Notes: generated by a model not told the origin, from the sequence alone. DNA of 64,000 nt from JACKII01 sp965222315 (GCA_965222315.1 OZ244951.1:1674001-1738000); one strand, 5' to 3'; counted from the stretch's first letter, positions 52,499 through 62,696 are shown. Numbers and translations: made by a program.

Positions 52499-53674
52499 CT
52501 AACCGCTCTGCGCGAACAGCTCCCGCCCGATCAGCCAGCGCCTGATCTCCTGGGTGCCCGCGCCGATCTCGTAGAGTTTCGCGTCGCGCAGCAGCCGTCC
52601 GGTCGGGTACTCGTTGATGTAGCCGTTGCCGCCCAGGCACTGGATCGCCTCCAGCGCCATCCAGGTAGCTTTCTCCGCCGTGTAGAGGATCACGCCCGCC
52701 GCATCCATGCGGGTGGTGTCGCCACGATCGCAGGCCTTCGCCACCGCATAGGCATAGGCCTTGCAGGCGTTCATGGTGGTGTACATGTCGGCGAGCTTTG
52801 CCTGCATGATCTGGAAGTTGCCGATGGGCTCGCCGAACTGCTCGCGCTCGTGCACGTAGGGCAGCACCGTGTCCATGCAGGCCTGCATGATGCCGAGCGG
52901 GCCGCCCGAAAGCACCAGCCGCTCATAGTCGAGGCCGCTCATCAGCACGTTGACGCCGCGCCCGACCTGGCCCAGCACGTTCTCCGCCGGCACTTCACAA
53001 TCTTGGAAGATCAGTTCTGCGGTGTTGGAGCCGCGCATCCCCAGCTTGTCCAGCTTCTGGCCGGTGGAAAAGCCCTTGAAGCCCTTCTCGATCAGGAACG
53101 CCGTGATGCCGCGCGGGCCACCCTGGGGGTCGGTCTTGGCGTAGACCACCAGCGTCTCGGCGTCCGGCCCGTTGGTGATCCACATCTTGGAGCCATTCAG
53201 GATGTAATGGTCGCCCTTTTTGTCCGCGCGGAGCTTCATCGACACCACGTCGGAGCCCGCATTGGGCTCGCTCATGGCGAGCGCGCCCACATGCTCGCCG
53301 GACACAAGCTTCGGCAAGTATTTGGCCTTCTGCTCTGCCGTGCCGTTGCGATGGATCTGGTTCACGCAGAGGTTGGAGTGCGCGCCATAGGAAAGCCCCA
53401 CGCTGGCCGACGCGCGGGAGACCTCCTCCATCGCCACCATGTGCTCCAGATAGCCCATGCCCGCGCCGCCATATTCCTCGTCAACGGTCACGCCCAGCAG
53501 GCCCATCGCCCCAAGCTTCGGCCAGAGCGCCATGGGGAAGGCGTTGTCCTTGTCCGTCTGCTCCGCGAGCGGCGCGATCTCGTTCTGGGCGAAGTCGGCG
53601 GCGCTCTCCCGGAGCATGTCGCAGGTCTCGCCGAGGCCGAAGTCGAGGGAATGAAAGGCATTGGGCAGCATCAA
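52499..53674 (-). CDS. ivd: Isovaleryl-CoA dehydrogenase
   Basis: 391 residues. FAD enzyme of leucine breakdown. Catalytic Glu in GLDYERLVLSGGP, the position used by isovaleryl-CoA (not short-chain) dehydrogenases; other blocks are AMSEPNAGSDVVSM, KMWITNGPDA, and ECLGGNGY-like QCLGGNGYINEYP. No other leucine-catabolic gene is visible beside it. Confidence 0.93.
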   Translation of the reverse strand: MMLPNAFHSLDFGLGETCDMLRESAADFAQNEIAPLAEQTDKDNAFPMALWPKLGAMGLLGVTVDEEYGGAGMGYLEHMVAMEEVSRASASVGLSYGAHSNLCVNQIHRNGTAEQKAKYLPKLVSGEHVGALAMSEPNAGSDVVSMKLRADKKGDHYILNGSKMWITNGPDAETLVVYAKTDPQGGPRGITAFLIEKGFKGFSTGQKLDKLGMRGSNTAELIFQDCEVPAENVLGQVGRGVNVLMSGLDYERLVLSGGPLGIMQACMDTVLPYVHEREQFGEPIGNFQIMQAKLADMYTTMNACKAYAYAVAKACDRGDTTRMDAAGVILYTAEKATWMALEAIQCLGGNGYINEYPTGRLLRDAKLYEIGAGTQEIRRWLIGRELFAQSG

Positions 53675-53823
53675 AGGGGCGCCTTTGCAAAGTGAACACG
53701 TGGCCCGTACGGACCGTCTACCTTCTATCGTATCAGGATGAGTGGCGCAGCTTTAAGAGATATTTGGGAAAGGTGGGCTACTCTTAGGGACGCAAGAAAC
53801 CCGTTTGTTTCCCAAAGGGGCCC

Positions 53824-55275
53824 ATGTCAAACAACGCCGCCCATATTCTGCTGGTCGAAGATTCCCCGGCCATGGCCCGGGTCTATCGGGAATATCTGTC
53901 GATTGACGGCCACCGTATCGAAGACGCTGCGAGCGTCGCCGCAGCGTTGGCGGCGCTCGCCTCCCAGCCGCCGGATGTGATTGTCCTCGACCTGCAACTA
54001 CCGGATGGCAACGGGACGGAGGTCTTGAAGCATGTCCGTGCCGCCGGCCTGCACGCGGCGGTGGTGGTCGTGACCGCCAACGGCTCCGTCAACAGCGCGG
54101 TGGAGGCGATGCGGGAAGGGGCGTTCGATTTTATCGTCAAGCCGGTGAGTGGCGAGCGTCTGATTTATACTGTCCGCAACGCGGTGGAGCGTCAGCAACT
54201 CCGGCAGATCGTTCAGACCTACCGCCAGAGCGACCGGCAGGAATTCTGTGGCTTTGTCGGTGGCTCCCTTCCGATGCAGGCCGTCTACCGCACGATCGAA
54301 AGCGCGGCGAAAAGCAAGGCCTCTATCTTCGTCACGGGCGAGAGTGGCACGGGCAAGGAAGTCTGCGCGGACGCCATCCACCGAACCAGCCCGCGCGCGG
54401 GCATGCCGTTCATCGCCCTGAACTGCGCTGCCATCCCGAAGGATCTGATGGAAAGCGAGATTTTCGGGCATGTAAAAGGTGCCTTCACCGGTGCTACCAC
54501 GGACCGGACCGGTGCCGCGATGCTCGCTGACGGCGGCACCCTGTTCCTGGACGAAATTTGCGAGATGCCGCTCGATTTGCAGGTGAAGCTCTTGCGTTTC
54601 GTACAGACGGGAAACATCACCCCCGTCGGCGGGCACGCCACGCAGCATGTCGATGTGCGCTTCGTCTGCGCCACGAACCGGGACCCGATGCGGGAGGTGC
54701 AGGAAGGCCGTTTCCGCGAAGACCTCTTCTACCGCTTGCACGTCATCCCTATCGCCCTGCCGCCGCTGCGGGAGCGGGGCGGCGACCTGCTGACGCTTGC
54801 CCGGCACTTCCTCGCCGTTTGCGCGGGGGAGGAGGAACGGGCTTTCCGCCAGTTCGACCGGGCTGCGGAGCGCGCGGTGCAGACCTACTCCTGGCCAGGC
54901 AATGTCCGGCAGATGCAGAACGTCATCCGCAATGTTGTCGTCCTGAACGAGGGCGAAACCATCACAGCCGAGATGCTGACGGCAACCCTCCAATTGCAGG
55001 GCCATACCGCTCTGCCGGCAAGCGGCCCGCTGGCTATTGACTCTGAGGCGGCGGGTGCCGGCGGTTTGCGGGTGATCAATGGTGAGAACCCAGGCACCGA
55101 CGGGAGCCCAGTCCGCCCTCTGGCCGAAGTCGAGCGGGAAGCGATAGAGGCAGCCTTGGCCCAGGCTGACAACAACGTGGCGCGTGCGGCGGCGCTTCTG
55201 GAGATCAGTCCGTCGACCATCTACCGGAAAGTCGCCCGCTGGGGCGGCAATATGGCTATGCTGGCAACAGGTTAG
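53824..55275 (+). CDS. Sigma-54-dependent response regulator (NtrC family)
   Basis: 483 residues. Receiver domain (VEDSPAMARVY, phosphorylated Asp in VIVLDLQLPDG, Lys in FIVKPVS), AAA+ domain with TGESGTGKE, GAFTGA (sigma-54 contact), GGTLFLDEICEMP and ATNRD, and a Fis-type helix-turn-helix (NNVARAAALLEISPSTIYRKV). No sensor kinase lies next to it. It resembles LuxO-like regulators. An inverted repeat (TTTGGGAAA/TTTCCCAAA) lies in its leader at about 53762-53814. Confidence 0.93.
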   Translation: MSNNAAHILLVEDSPAMARVYREYLSIDGHRIEDAASVAAALAALASQPPDVIVLDLQLPDGNGTEVLKHVRAAGLHAAVVVVTANGSVNSAVEAMREGAFDFIVKPVSGERLIYTVRNAVERQQLRQIVQTYRQSDRQEFCGFVGGSLPMQAVYRTIESAAKSKASIFVTGESGTGKEVCADAIHRTSPRAGMPFIALNCAAIPKDLMESEIFGHVKGAFTGATTDRTGAAMLADGGTLFLDEICEMPLDLQVKLLRFVQTGNITPVGGHATQHVDVRFVCATNRDPMREVQEGRFREDLFYRLHVIPIALPPLRERGGDLLTLARHFLAVCAGEEERAFRQFDRAAERAVQTYSWPGNVRQMQNVIRNVVVLNEGETITAEMLTATLQLQGHTALPASGPLAIDSEAAGAGGLRVINGENPGTDGSPVRPLAEVEREAIEAALAQADNNVARAAALLEISPSTIYRKVARWGGNMAMLATG

Positions 55276-55339
55276 CCGCATGGACTGACGCATTCTTCAT
55301 TGTACTGATACAGTAGAGCGGAGCAGGGTGAGGGACGTT

Positions 55340-56266
<927 letters not shown>

Positions 56267-56267
56267 T

Positions 56268-56289
56268 GCTGTTTCTCCCGGGAAACAGC
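56268..56289 (+). terminator. Hairpin after the epimerase gene
   Basis: GCTGTTTC-TCCCGG-GAAACAGC, an 8-bp stem just after the stop, without a clear T-tract. Confidence 0.45.
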
Positions 56290-56294
56290 CAAAG

Positions 56295-56310
56295 TGTGAC
56301 CGTGGTCACA
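56295..56310. promoter_or_regulatory. CRP-type operator
   Basis: TGTGA-CCGTGG-TCACA, the exact consensus of the CRP/FNR family. It lies in the 397-bp gap before the LuxR-type gene, which otherwise shows only an AT-rich promoter-like part (56345-56375). Confidence 0.6.
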
Positions 56311-56466
56311 GTCAAACAGTGTCTTCGTACTTGCCGGGAATGATGCTACCTTTAAGTTGTAATCATAAAGAGGGTACAGCTTTCCTACCTCCGGTTTGAG
56401 GCACGATCGCTGGACCAGCGAAATGGCCGCCTGCCCACTGTCAGTGGTTAATCAGGCGTCCGAGGA

Positions 56467-56667
56467 GTGGAGCAAGTGAAACGACGCTTTTTCAGCATGA
56501 AGGCCGTTGCGCGCGCCAGCCAGGGGGCAGGGGGCCAGTCAACCGGTGCAATTTTCGAAATTTTAACGGCTCCCATGGATAACGGTTGGATGACCGCGGG
56601 CGGTGCGGTTACGGCTGCAGTCTGGCTGCGGCATCGGCACCGCAACGGTGAGGAGAGACGACAATGA
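56467..56667 (+). CDS. Possible leader peptide or small protein
   Basis: A 66-codon reading from GTG with GAGGAG just before it, ending 4 bp into the regulator ATG. No domain recognised (FFSMKAVARASQGAGGQSTG...). The overlap with the next start suggests translational coupling, but it may be chance. Confidence 0.3.
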   Translation: MEQVKRRFFSMKAVARASQGAGGQSTGAIFEILTAPMDNGWMTAGGAVTAAVWLRHRHRNGEERRQ

Positions 56668-57383
56668 TGGCAGTCAGCCAAGCAAACACCATTCCATCAA
56701 TTGATCGCGCCGGGGGCGCAAATGCAGTGGCGGAGTCGATTGGGACTGCCCTCAGCGTTGTCCTGGTCGGGGGAGAAGCGCTGTACCGGGAAGGGGTGAA
56801 GAGCCTGTTGACCCGCCACGGCGTTGCTGTGCTGGGGGAATTCGATGGCGCCAGTACGCTGGAAGCCGCGCCATCCGCTACCCTGCGGGCGGGCGTCATT
56901 CTGGCCGTCACGCCCGATTTCTCCGCAACGCCGGTGCTCGAATGGCGTAAGCAACTGCAAGGGCTCTGGCCGGATGCGCGGGTCCTCGCCATGGCCCATC
57001 CCGGCGAGGACGGCATTCTGGTGGAAGCGATCCGGGCCGGCGCCGATGGCTGTGTCTTTACCGATATGTCTGCGGAAGCTTTGATTCAATCCCTGCGGCT
57101 GGTCGCGCTCGGCGAAGGGCTGTTCCCGACCCGTGTCGGCGAATTGCTGGCGCAGGCCGGCGTCCCTTGTGCCCGGCCGCGTTTGACCCCGCGGGAGAAA
57201 GACATCCTGCGCGGCCTGCTGTCAGGCTATTCCAACAAGATGATCGCCAACGACCTGGGCACCACCGACATGACGGTGAAGGCGCAGTTGCGCCATCTGC
57301 TGCGCAAACTGGGCGTCGCCAACCGCACCCAGGCCGCCCTTTGGGCTCGGGAGCAGGGGATCGTGCCTGACCTCCAGAACTAG
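56664..57383 (+). CDS. LuxR/NarL-type regulator with an atypical receiver
   Basis: 239 residues. The N-terminal half folds like a receiver (LSVVLVGGEALYREGVKSLL). The acidic pocket is GG rather than DD, and the phospho-Asp site reads GVILAVTPD. The C-terminal LuxR helix-turn-helix is intact (PRLTPREKDILRGLLSGYSNKMIAND, MTVKAQLRHLLRKLGVANRTQAA). It probably does not respond to normal phosphorylation. Target unknown. An AGGAGA site precedes the start. Confidence 0.85.
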   Translation: MMAVSQANTIPSIDRAGGANAVAESIGTALSVVLVGGEALYREGVKSLLTRHGVAVLGEFDGASTLEAAPSATLRAGVILAVTPDFSATPVLEWRKQLQGLWPDARVLAMAHPGEDGILVEAIRAGADGCVFTDMSAEALIQSLRLVALGEGLFPTRVGELLAQAGVPCARPRLTPREKDILRGLLSGYSNKMIANDLGTTDMTVKAQLRHLLRKLGVANRTQAALWAREQGIVPDLQN

Positions 57384-57525
57384 CGTCCGTTCCGATGCCT
57401 GTTTGCCAAGGCTGCCCGTGACCTCCACCGCCTTTGCACAAAGGCGCGTTTCACCTTGCGCAGGGGCGCGTTTCATGGGAAACGCGGGGCTCGCAGTCCC
57501 ATGAACCACGAAAAAACTGTCTGAA

Positions 57526-58641
57526 ATGCCCGCCAATAAAAAAGTCTACGTCCTGCCCGGCGACGGAATCGGCCCCGAAGTCGTCGGCGAGGTCCGCCGC
57601 ATCATCGACTGGATGGACCAGCGCCGCCATGTCTCTTTCGACCTGTCGGAAGGCTTGGTCGGCGGTGCCTCCATCGATGCTCACGGCACGCCCCTGACCG
57701 ATGAGTCCCTGGCCGACGCAATGGCAGCCGACGCAGTGCTGTTCGGCTCCATCGGTGGCCCGAAATGGGAGACCATCCCCTTTGAGCGCCAGCCGGAGCG
57801 TGGTCTGCTGCGGCTGCGCAAGGAGATGGGGCTGTTCGCCAACCTGCGCCCTGCTATCGTCTTCGACGCGCTGGCCGAAGCCTCCAGCCTGAAGAAGGAC
57901 CTGGTCTCCGGCCTGAACATCATGATCCTGCGGGAGCTGACCGGCGGCGTTTACTTCGGTGAGCCGCGCGGGATCGAGACCCTGCCGGATGGTCGCCGCC
58001 GCGGCATCAACACCCAGGTCTACACCTCGGACGAGGTCCAGCGCGTTGCCCGTGTCGGCTTTGAATTGGCCCGGAAACGCGACAACCGGGTTACGTCGGT
58101 CGAGAAGGCCAACGTGATGGAATCCGGCGTGATGTGGCGGGAAGAGGTCACCAAGATCGGCGCGGAAGAATACCCGGACGTCCAGCTTTCCCACATGTAC
58201 GCTGACAATTGCGCCATGCAACTGGTGCGTGCGCCCAAGCAGTTCGACGTGATCGTCACCGATAACCTGTTCGGAGACATCCTCTCCGACTGCGCGGCCA
58301 TGCTGACCGGTTCGCTCGGCATGCTGCCGTCGGCTTCACTGGGCGCGGAAGACCCCACTACCGGCCGCCGCATGGCGCTTTATGAGCCCGTGCACGGCTC
58401 CGCGCCTGACATTGCCGGCCAGGGCAAAGCCAACCCGCTGGCGGAGGTGCTGTCGTTCGCCATGCTGCTCCGCTACACGTTCGACATGGGCGAGGATGCC
58501 GACCTGCTGGAGAAGGCCGTGGACAATGTCCTGAATGCCGGCTACCGAACCGGCGATATCATGACCCCCGGCGGCACGCTGGTTTCGACCGCGGGCATGG
58601 GCACCGCCATCATGGCCGAACTGGACAAGCTCGCGGCGTAA
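57526..58641 (+). CDS. leuB: 3-isopropylmalate dehydrogenase
   Basis: 371 residues. Oxidative decarboxylation in leucine synthesis. YVLPGDGIGPEVV, LRLRKEMGLFANLRPA, MADNCAMQL-like MYADNCAMQLV, and VTDNLFGDILSDCAAMLTGSLGMLPSAS with the metal Asp residues, then EPVHGSAPDIAG. It stands alone; leuC/leuD are not in the window. Confidence 0.95.
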   Translation: MPANKKVYVLPGDGIGPEVVGEVRRIIDWMDQRRHVSFDLSEGLVGGASIDAHGTPLTDESLADAMAADAVLFGSIGGPKWETIPFERQPERGLLRLRKEMGLFANLRPAIVFDALAEASSLKKDLVSGLNIMILRELTGGVYFGEPRGIETLPDGRRRGINTQVYTSDEVQRVARVGFELARKRDNRVTSVEKANVMESGVMWREEVTKIGAEEYPDVQLSHMYADNCAMQLVRAPKQFDVIVTDNLFGDILSDCAAMLTGSLGMLPSASLGAEDPTTGRRMALYEPVHGSAPDIAGQGKANPLAEVLSFAMLLRYTFDMGEDADLLEKAVDNVLNAGYRTGDIMTPGGTLVSTAGMGTAIMAELDKLAA

Positions 58642-58713
58642 ACGCGCCTACCGGCGCCGCCTGTTGGTCAGCTACAGTCTCCGCTGGTTCCTTTCAGACA
58701 GCGGAGACAGTTC

Positions 58714-59706
58714 ATGGCGAAAGTCGCAATCATCGGCACAGGCGGCACCATTTCCTCCATCGGGCATGGCCCGCTCGACCTGCTGGATTACGCCCATACC
58801 GGCAATAAAATGACCATCGACCAGGTGGTTGAGAAGTTCCCGGTGGTGCGCGAGGCTGCCGACCTGACCCTGGTGCCCTACAAGGCCGTCGGCTCGCCGG
58901 AGATCGGCCCGGCAAACTGGCTGGACCTGGTACGCGCGGTGCATGACGCGGTGGCGGCGGAGCCTGGCCTGGACGGGGTGGTCATCACCCATGGCACGGC
59001 CACGACCGAGGAAACCGCCTATTTCCTCAATCTCACCCTCAAGGTGCCACAGGCGGTCGTCGTGGTCGGCGCGCAGCGTCCGGCCAGCGCGGAGAGCACG
59101 GACGCGGCACTCAACCTTTACAACGCTGTCCGGGTCGCCGCAGCACCGCAGTCGCGCGGCATGGGCGTCCTCGTCATGTTGAATGATGAAATCCAGAGCG
59201 CGCGGGAGGTCACCAAGACCTCGACCTTGCGCCTCCAGACGTTCCGCACCCCGGATTTCGGTGTGCTCGGCCATGCCGATGGCGACGAAATCCGCTACTA
59301 CCGCCAGCCCCTCCGCCGCCGCGCGCCGGATACCGAGTTCGACATGAGCGGCGTCGCTGAACTGCCGCGGGTGGATGTTTCATACTCCTACGGTGGTGTC
59401 GACGGCACGGCGGTGCGGGCCTTCGTCGATGCCGGGGCCAAGGGCATCGTTTCCGCGAGCTTCGCCCCCGGCATGAGTCATCCGGTGGAGGTGGCGGCGC
59501 TCGAAGAGGCGGTCAAGCAGGGCGTCACCGTTGTCGTGTCCACCCGCGCCGGCAGCGGCCGCGTGACCCAGCGCAAGGCCATGAACGACCGGGGCTTCAT
59601 TGCTGCCGATAACCTGAACCCGCAGAAAGCGCGCATCCTCCTGATGGTGGCGCTCGCCCATGGTGCAGACCGGGACGCGATCATCCGCATGTTTGCGGAG
59701 TATTGA
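58714..59706 (+). CDS. L-asparaginase
   Basis: 330 residues. Hydrolyses asparagine. Both catalytic Thr motifs are present: IIGTGGTISSIG (T12) and GVVITHGTATTEETAYFL, with the DxxxxxxK-type region LKVPQAVVVVGAQRPAS and active-site Asp/Ser. No signal peptide is seen, so probably cytoplasmic (type I-like). It lies next to a permease gene. Confidence 0.9.
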   Translation: MAKVAIIGTGGTISSIGHGPLDLLDYAHTGNKMTIDQVVEKFPVVREAADLTLVPYKAVGSPEIGPANWLDLVRAVHDAVAAEPGLDGVVITHGTATTEETAYFLNLTLKVPQAVVVVGAQRPASAESTDAALNLYNAVRVAAAPQSRGMGVLVMLNDEIQSAREVTKTSTLRLQTFRTPDFGVLGHADGDEIRYYRQPLRRRAPDTEFDMSGVAELPRVDVSYSYGGVDGTAVRAFVDAGAKGIVSASFAPGMSHPVEVAALEEAVKQGVTVVVSTRAGSGRVTQRKAMNDRGFIAADNLNPQKARILLMVALAHGADRDAIIRMFAEY

Positions 59707-59740
59707 AGCTGGCAGGGCAGCACGAAAGGCCGCCGCAGCG

Positions 59741-60625
59741 ATGGAATTCTTTCTGGCACTGCTGATCAGCGGCCTGCTTTCCGGCGCGGTCTATGCCCTG
59801 GTGGGCGTCGCGTTTGTGGTGGTCTACCGGGCGTCTGCCGTTCTGAACTTCTCGCTGGGGGAATGGGTGAGCCTGGGTGCGCGCATCACCGGCGTCGGGG
59901 TGCAGGCTGCCGGTGCGCCATTCGCCGTGGCCCTTGCCGCGGCCATCGCGATCCTCTCCGCCCTGGCCGTGTTCTTCAACCGGCTGGTAGTCCGCCACCT
60001 GATCGGCCGGCCCGTGGTCGCCGTTGTCATGGCGACGCTGGCCCTTGGGGTGTTCATGCGCGGCGGCTCGGCGCTCACTCTCGGTGGCTTGCCGAGCAGC
60101 CTGCCCTATCCTTTCCTCAGCGAGCTTTGGTGGATCGGCGATATTCCGCTGCCGCCCTCCCGCCTGCTGGCAAGCGTCGTGGCCATCGTCCTGGTGCTCG
60201 CGGTGATGGCCTATTTCCGCCACAGCCGCGCGGGCATCGCCCTGCGCGCCATTGCCGACGACCCCCAGGCCGCAACCGTCATGGGCATGAGCGTCCCGCA
60301 CTATCTGGCGCTGGCCTGGGTCATTTCGGGCGGCCTCTGCGTGGCGGGTGGGGTGCTCTGGAGCATTGACGGGCTGGGCGGCTTCGGCATGGGCCTGGTC
60401 CTGGCCAAAGTCCTGCCGGTCGTCGTGATTGGCGGGCTTACCAGCTTCGGCGGCGCCTTCGTCGCCGCGCTGATCGTCGGCGTGGCGGAGAACATGGCGT
60501 CTGGCTATCTGGACCCGGTGGTCGGGCCGGGCAGCGGCAGCGTGATCGCCGCTTTCATGGTTGTGACCATGCTCTGGGTCCGTCCCACCGGCTTGTTCGG
60601 CCAGCGGACAGTGGCGCGGGTTTAG
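59741..60625 (+). CDS. Branched-chain amino acid ABC permease (LivH type)
   Basis: 294 residues with about eight helices: GLLSGAVYALVGVAFVVVYRASAVLNFSLGEWV, FRHSRAGIALRAIADDPQAATVMG (EAA loop) and LPVVVIGGLTSFGGAFVAAL. LivM, LivG, LivF and the binding protein are absent nearby. It begins 35 bases after asparaginase, suggesting a shared transcript and possibly import of the enzyme's substrate. Confidence 0.88.
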   Translation: MEFFLALLISGLLSGAVYALVGVAFVVVYRASAVLNFSLGEWVSLGARITGVGVQAAGAPFAVALAAAIAILSALAVFFNRLVVRHLIGRPVVAVVMATLALGVFMRGGSALTLGGLPSSLPYPFLSELWWIGDIPLPPSRLLASVVAIVLVLAVMAYFRHSRAGIALRAIADDPQAATVMGMSVPHYLALAWVISGGLCVAGGVLWSIDGLGGFGMGLVLAKVLPVVVIGGLTSFGGAFVAALIVGVAENMASGYLDPVVGPGSGSVIAAFMVVTMLWVRPTGLFGQRTVARV

Positions 60626-60749
60626 CGCCCCGCTGTCCTGGCCTGGCGGTCTCGCTATTGGCCAATACCGCCGATGGCGCTAGCGTTGGCTGCAACCGCA
60701 CAGAGACACTGGAAACAGGGACCGCCCGCGTGGCGTCCCCAGGAAAGCC

Positions 60750-62396
60750 ATGGCAGATACTTTTGACTACGTGATCGTCGGCGCAGGCTCGGCAGGCTGC
60801 ATTCTCGCGAACCGCCTCACGGCCGATGGCAAGCATTCCGTCTGCATCCTGGAGGCCGGGCCGCCCGACCGGAACATCTACCTGCACATCCCCGCAGGCT
60901 TCATCAAGAATCTGGACAATCCTGGCATCAATTGGATGTACCAGGCCGAGAGCGGTCCCCACATCAACGGGCGCAAGATGCCGGTCCCTCGCGGCAAGAC
61001 CCTGGGCGGCTCCTCCTCCATCAACGGCATGATCTACAACCGCGGCCAGCGCATGGATTATGATAGCTGGTCCCAAATGGGGAATCGGGGTTGGGGCTAT
61101 GCCGACGTGCTGCCCTATTTCAAGCGTTGCGAGGGCAAGGTCGGGGAAGGGGACGACACCTTCCGTGGCCGCGATGGCGGGATGACCGTGGAGACCATGC
61201 CCTACAAGCACCCTCTCTGCGAAGTGTTCCTGAAGGGCGCGCAGGAGATCGGCATCCCCTTCAACCCGGACTATAACGGGGAGCGGCAGGAGGGCATCAG
61301 CTACGTGCAGCGCCACGTCCGCTCTCGCCGCCGGGTCAGCACGGCCCGCGCGTATCTGCATCCCGCCAAGTCGCGCAGCAACCTGACCGTCATCACCAAC
61401 GCCTTCGCCACCAAGGTGCTGCTGGAGGGCAAGAAGGCCGTTGGCATCGCCTACAACAAGGGCGGCAAGGGCGGCGCGCCGGCGGAAGTGCGGGCAAACA
61501 AGGAAGTCATCCTGTCCGGCGGCGTCATCAACTCGCCGCAATTGCTGCAGCTTTCCGGCATCGGTCCCGGGGACCTGCTCAAAGACCTGGGCGTGGAGGT
61601 GCAGCACGAACTCGCCGGCGTCGGCGAGAACCTGCGCGACCACTACGCCACCCGTTTCGTCGCGCGGGTCAAGAATATCGAGACCTTGAACGAACGCGCC
61701 CATGGCCTGCGCCGCACCTGGGAGGTGGTGAAGTATCTGGCGGGCGACCCGCATAGCATCGTCAACATGAACCCGTCCCTGGTCTATGGCTTCTGGCACT
61801 CCGATCCGGCGGCCAAGAGCAACGACCTGCAGTTTCTGTTCACCCCCGCCAGCTATGATGAGGGCAGGCACGGCGTGCTGGCCGATTGGCCGGGCATTAC
61901 CGTCGCCGCCTGGCAGCACCGGCCGGAGAGCGCGGGCTATGTCCGGGCGAAGTCCACCGACCCGTTCGAGAAGCCTTCGATCCAGCCAAACTACCTGGCC
62001 CATGAGACCGACCAACGCGTCACCGTGGCCGCCATGCGCCTCGCCCGTAGCCTGATGCAGGCGCCTGCGATGATGCCCTATTTCGATGGGGAGGAGATAC
62101 CGGGCGAGCGTATCGAGACCGACGATGAGATGCTGGACGCCGCCCGCCGCCTGGGCTCAACCACCTACCACCCCATGGGCACCTGCCGCATGTCGCCCTC
62201 GACCGATCGGACCGCCGTGGTGGATGATCAGCTTCGGGTGCATGGCATGGAGGGCTTGCGGGTCGTCGATGCCTCGATCATGCCGCGCATGATGTCCGCC
62301 AACCTGGCGGCAGGCACCATGATGATCGCGGAAAAAGCCTCCGACATGATCCTCGGCAAGACGGCGCTGGAGCCAATCGTGGTGCCGGAGATTTAA
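60750..62396 (+). CDS. GMC oxidoreductase (choline-dehydrogenase-like)
   Basis: 548 residues. FAD motif FDYVIVGAGSAGCILANRL, GGSSSINGMIYNRGQ (GMC signature 1), ILSGGVINSPQLLQLSGIG (signature 2), and the catalytic His in STTYHPMGTCRM with VVDASIMP. Length and motifs match choline or alcohol dehydrogenases; without betaine aldehyde dehydrogenase or a transporter nearby the substrate is open. Confidence 0.9.
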   Translation: MADTFDYVIVGAGSAGCILANRLTADGKHSVCILEAGPPDRNIYLHIPAGFIKNLDNPGINWMYQAESGPHINGRKMPVPRGKTLGGSSSINGMIYNRGQRMDYDSWSQMGNRGWGYADVLPYFKRCEGKVGEGDDTFRGRDGGMTVETMPYKHPLCEVFLKGAQEIGIPFNPDYNGERQEGISYVQRHVRSRRRVSTARAYLHPAKSRSNLTVITNAFATKVLLEGKKAVGIAYNKGGKGGAPAEVRANKEVILSGGVINSPQLLQLSGIGPGDLLKDLGVEVQHELAGVGENLRDHYATRFVARVKNIETLNERAHGLRRTWEVVKYLAGDPHSIVNMNPSLVYGFWHSDPAAKSNDLQFLFTPASYDEGRHGVLADWPGITVAAWQHRPESAGYVRAKSTDPFEKPSIQPNYLAHETDQRVTVAAMRLARSLMQAPAMMPYFDGEEIPGERIETDDEMLDAARRLGSTTYHPMGTCRMSPSTDRTAVVDDQLRVHGMEGLRVVDASIMPRMMSANLAAGTMMIAEKASDMILGKTALEPIVVPEI

Positions 62397-62478
62397 GATG
62401 AACCTCTCGTTAACCGCATGAGTGCATGGTTAATGGCGAGTACCCAAGTACCTCAATATAGGGCGCTGGAAAAAAACA

Positions 62479-62588
62479 TCTACATTTGTCTACATTCATC
62501 GACATTTATCGACATTCCGGCCCGAGAATGTCGATGCCCTGTAGAGAAATGTAGACCGGATGTAGATGATATGTAGATCGCATGTAGA
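62479..62588. repeat. Inverted array of TCTACAT/ATGTAGA heptamers at helical-turn spacing
   Basis: Four copies in one orientation (62479, 62489, 62499, 62509: TCTACAT twice, TCGACAT twice), exactly 10 bp apart. Six in the other follow at 62528, 62539, 62549, 62560, 62571 and 62582 (ATGTCGA, CTGTAGA, then ATGTAGA four times), 10-11 bp apart. The two arms meet in a hairpin TCGACATTC-CGGCCCGA-GAATGTCGA. It lies in a gap between convergent genes. Confidence 0.8.
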
Positions 62589-62619
62589 GTTAATTTCCAT
62601 GGATCGCTGAGGTAATTTA

Positions 62620-62696
62620 TTATACCAACGGGAAGGGATAGTGACCTTCACCTCGATACGCCAGCTATGCTGGCACTCGGGATGAAGGGGAGGGAC
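62620..62696. repeat. Intergenic repeat, copy 2
   Basis: The shorter copy of the repeat at 5507-5637: TTATACCAAC, GGGATAGTGACC, CACCTCGATACGCC, a small CCAGC-TAT-GCTGG hairpin, then ACTCGGGATGAAGG. Non-coding. Confidence 0.6.

Noticed and set aside
60555..62015. A 486-codon minus-strand open reading
   Set aside because: Antisense to the GMC oxidoreductase; no recognisable protein features.
62479..62588. CRISPR array
   Set aside because: The repeats are 7 bp with 3-4 bp between them and change orientation halfway; there are no spacers and no cas genes.
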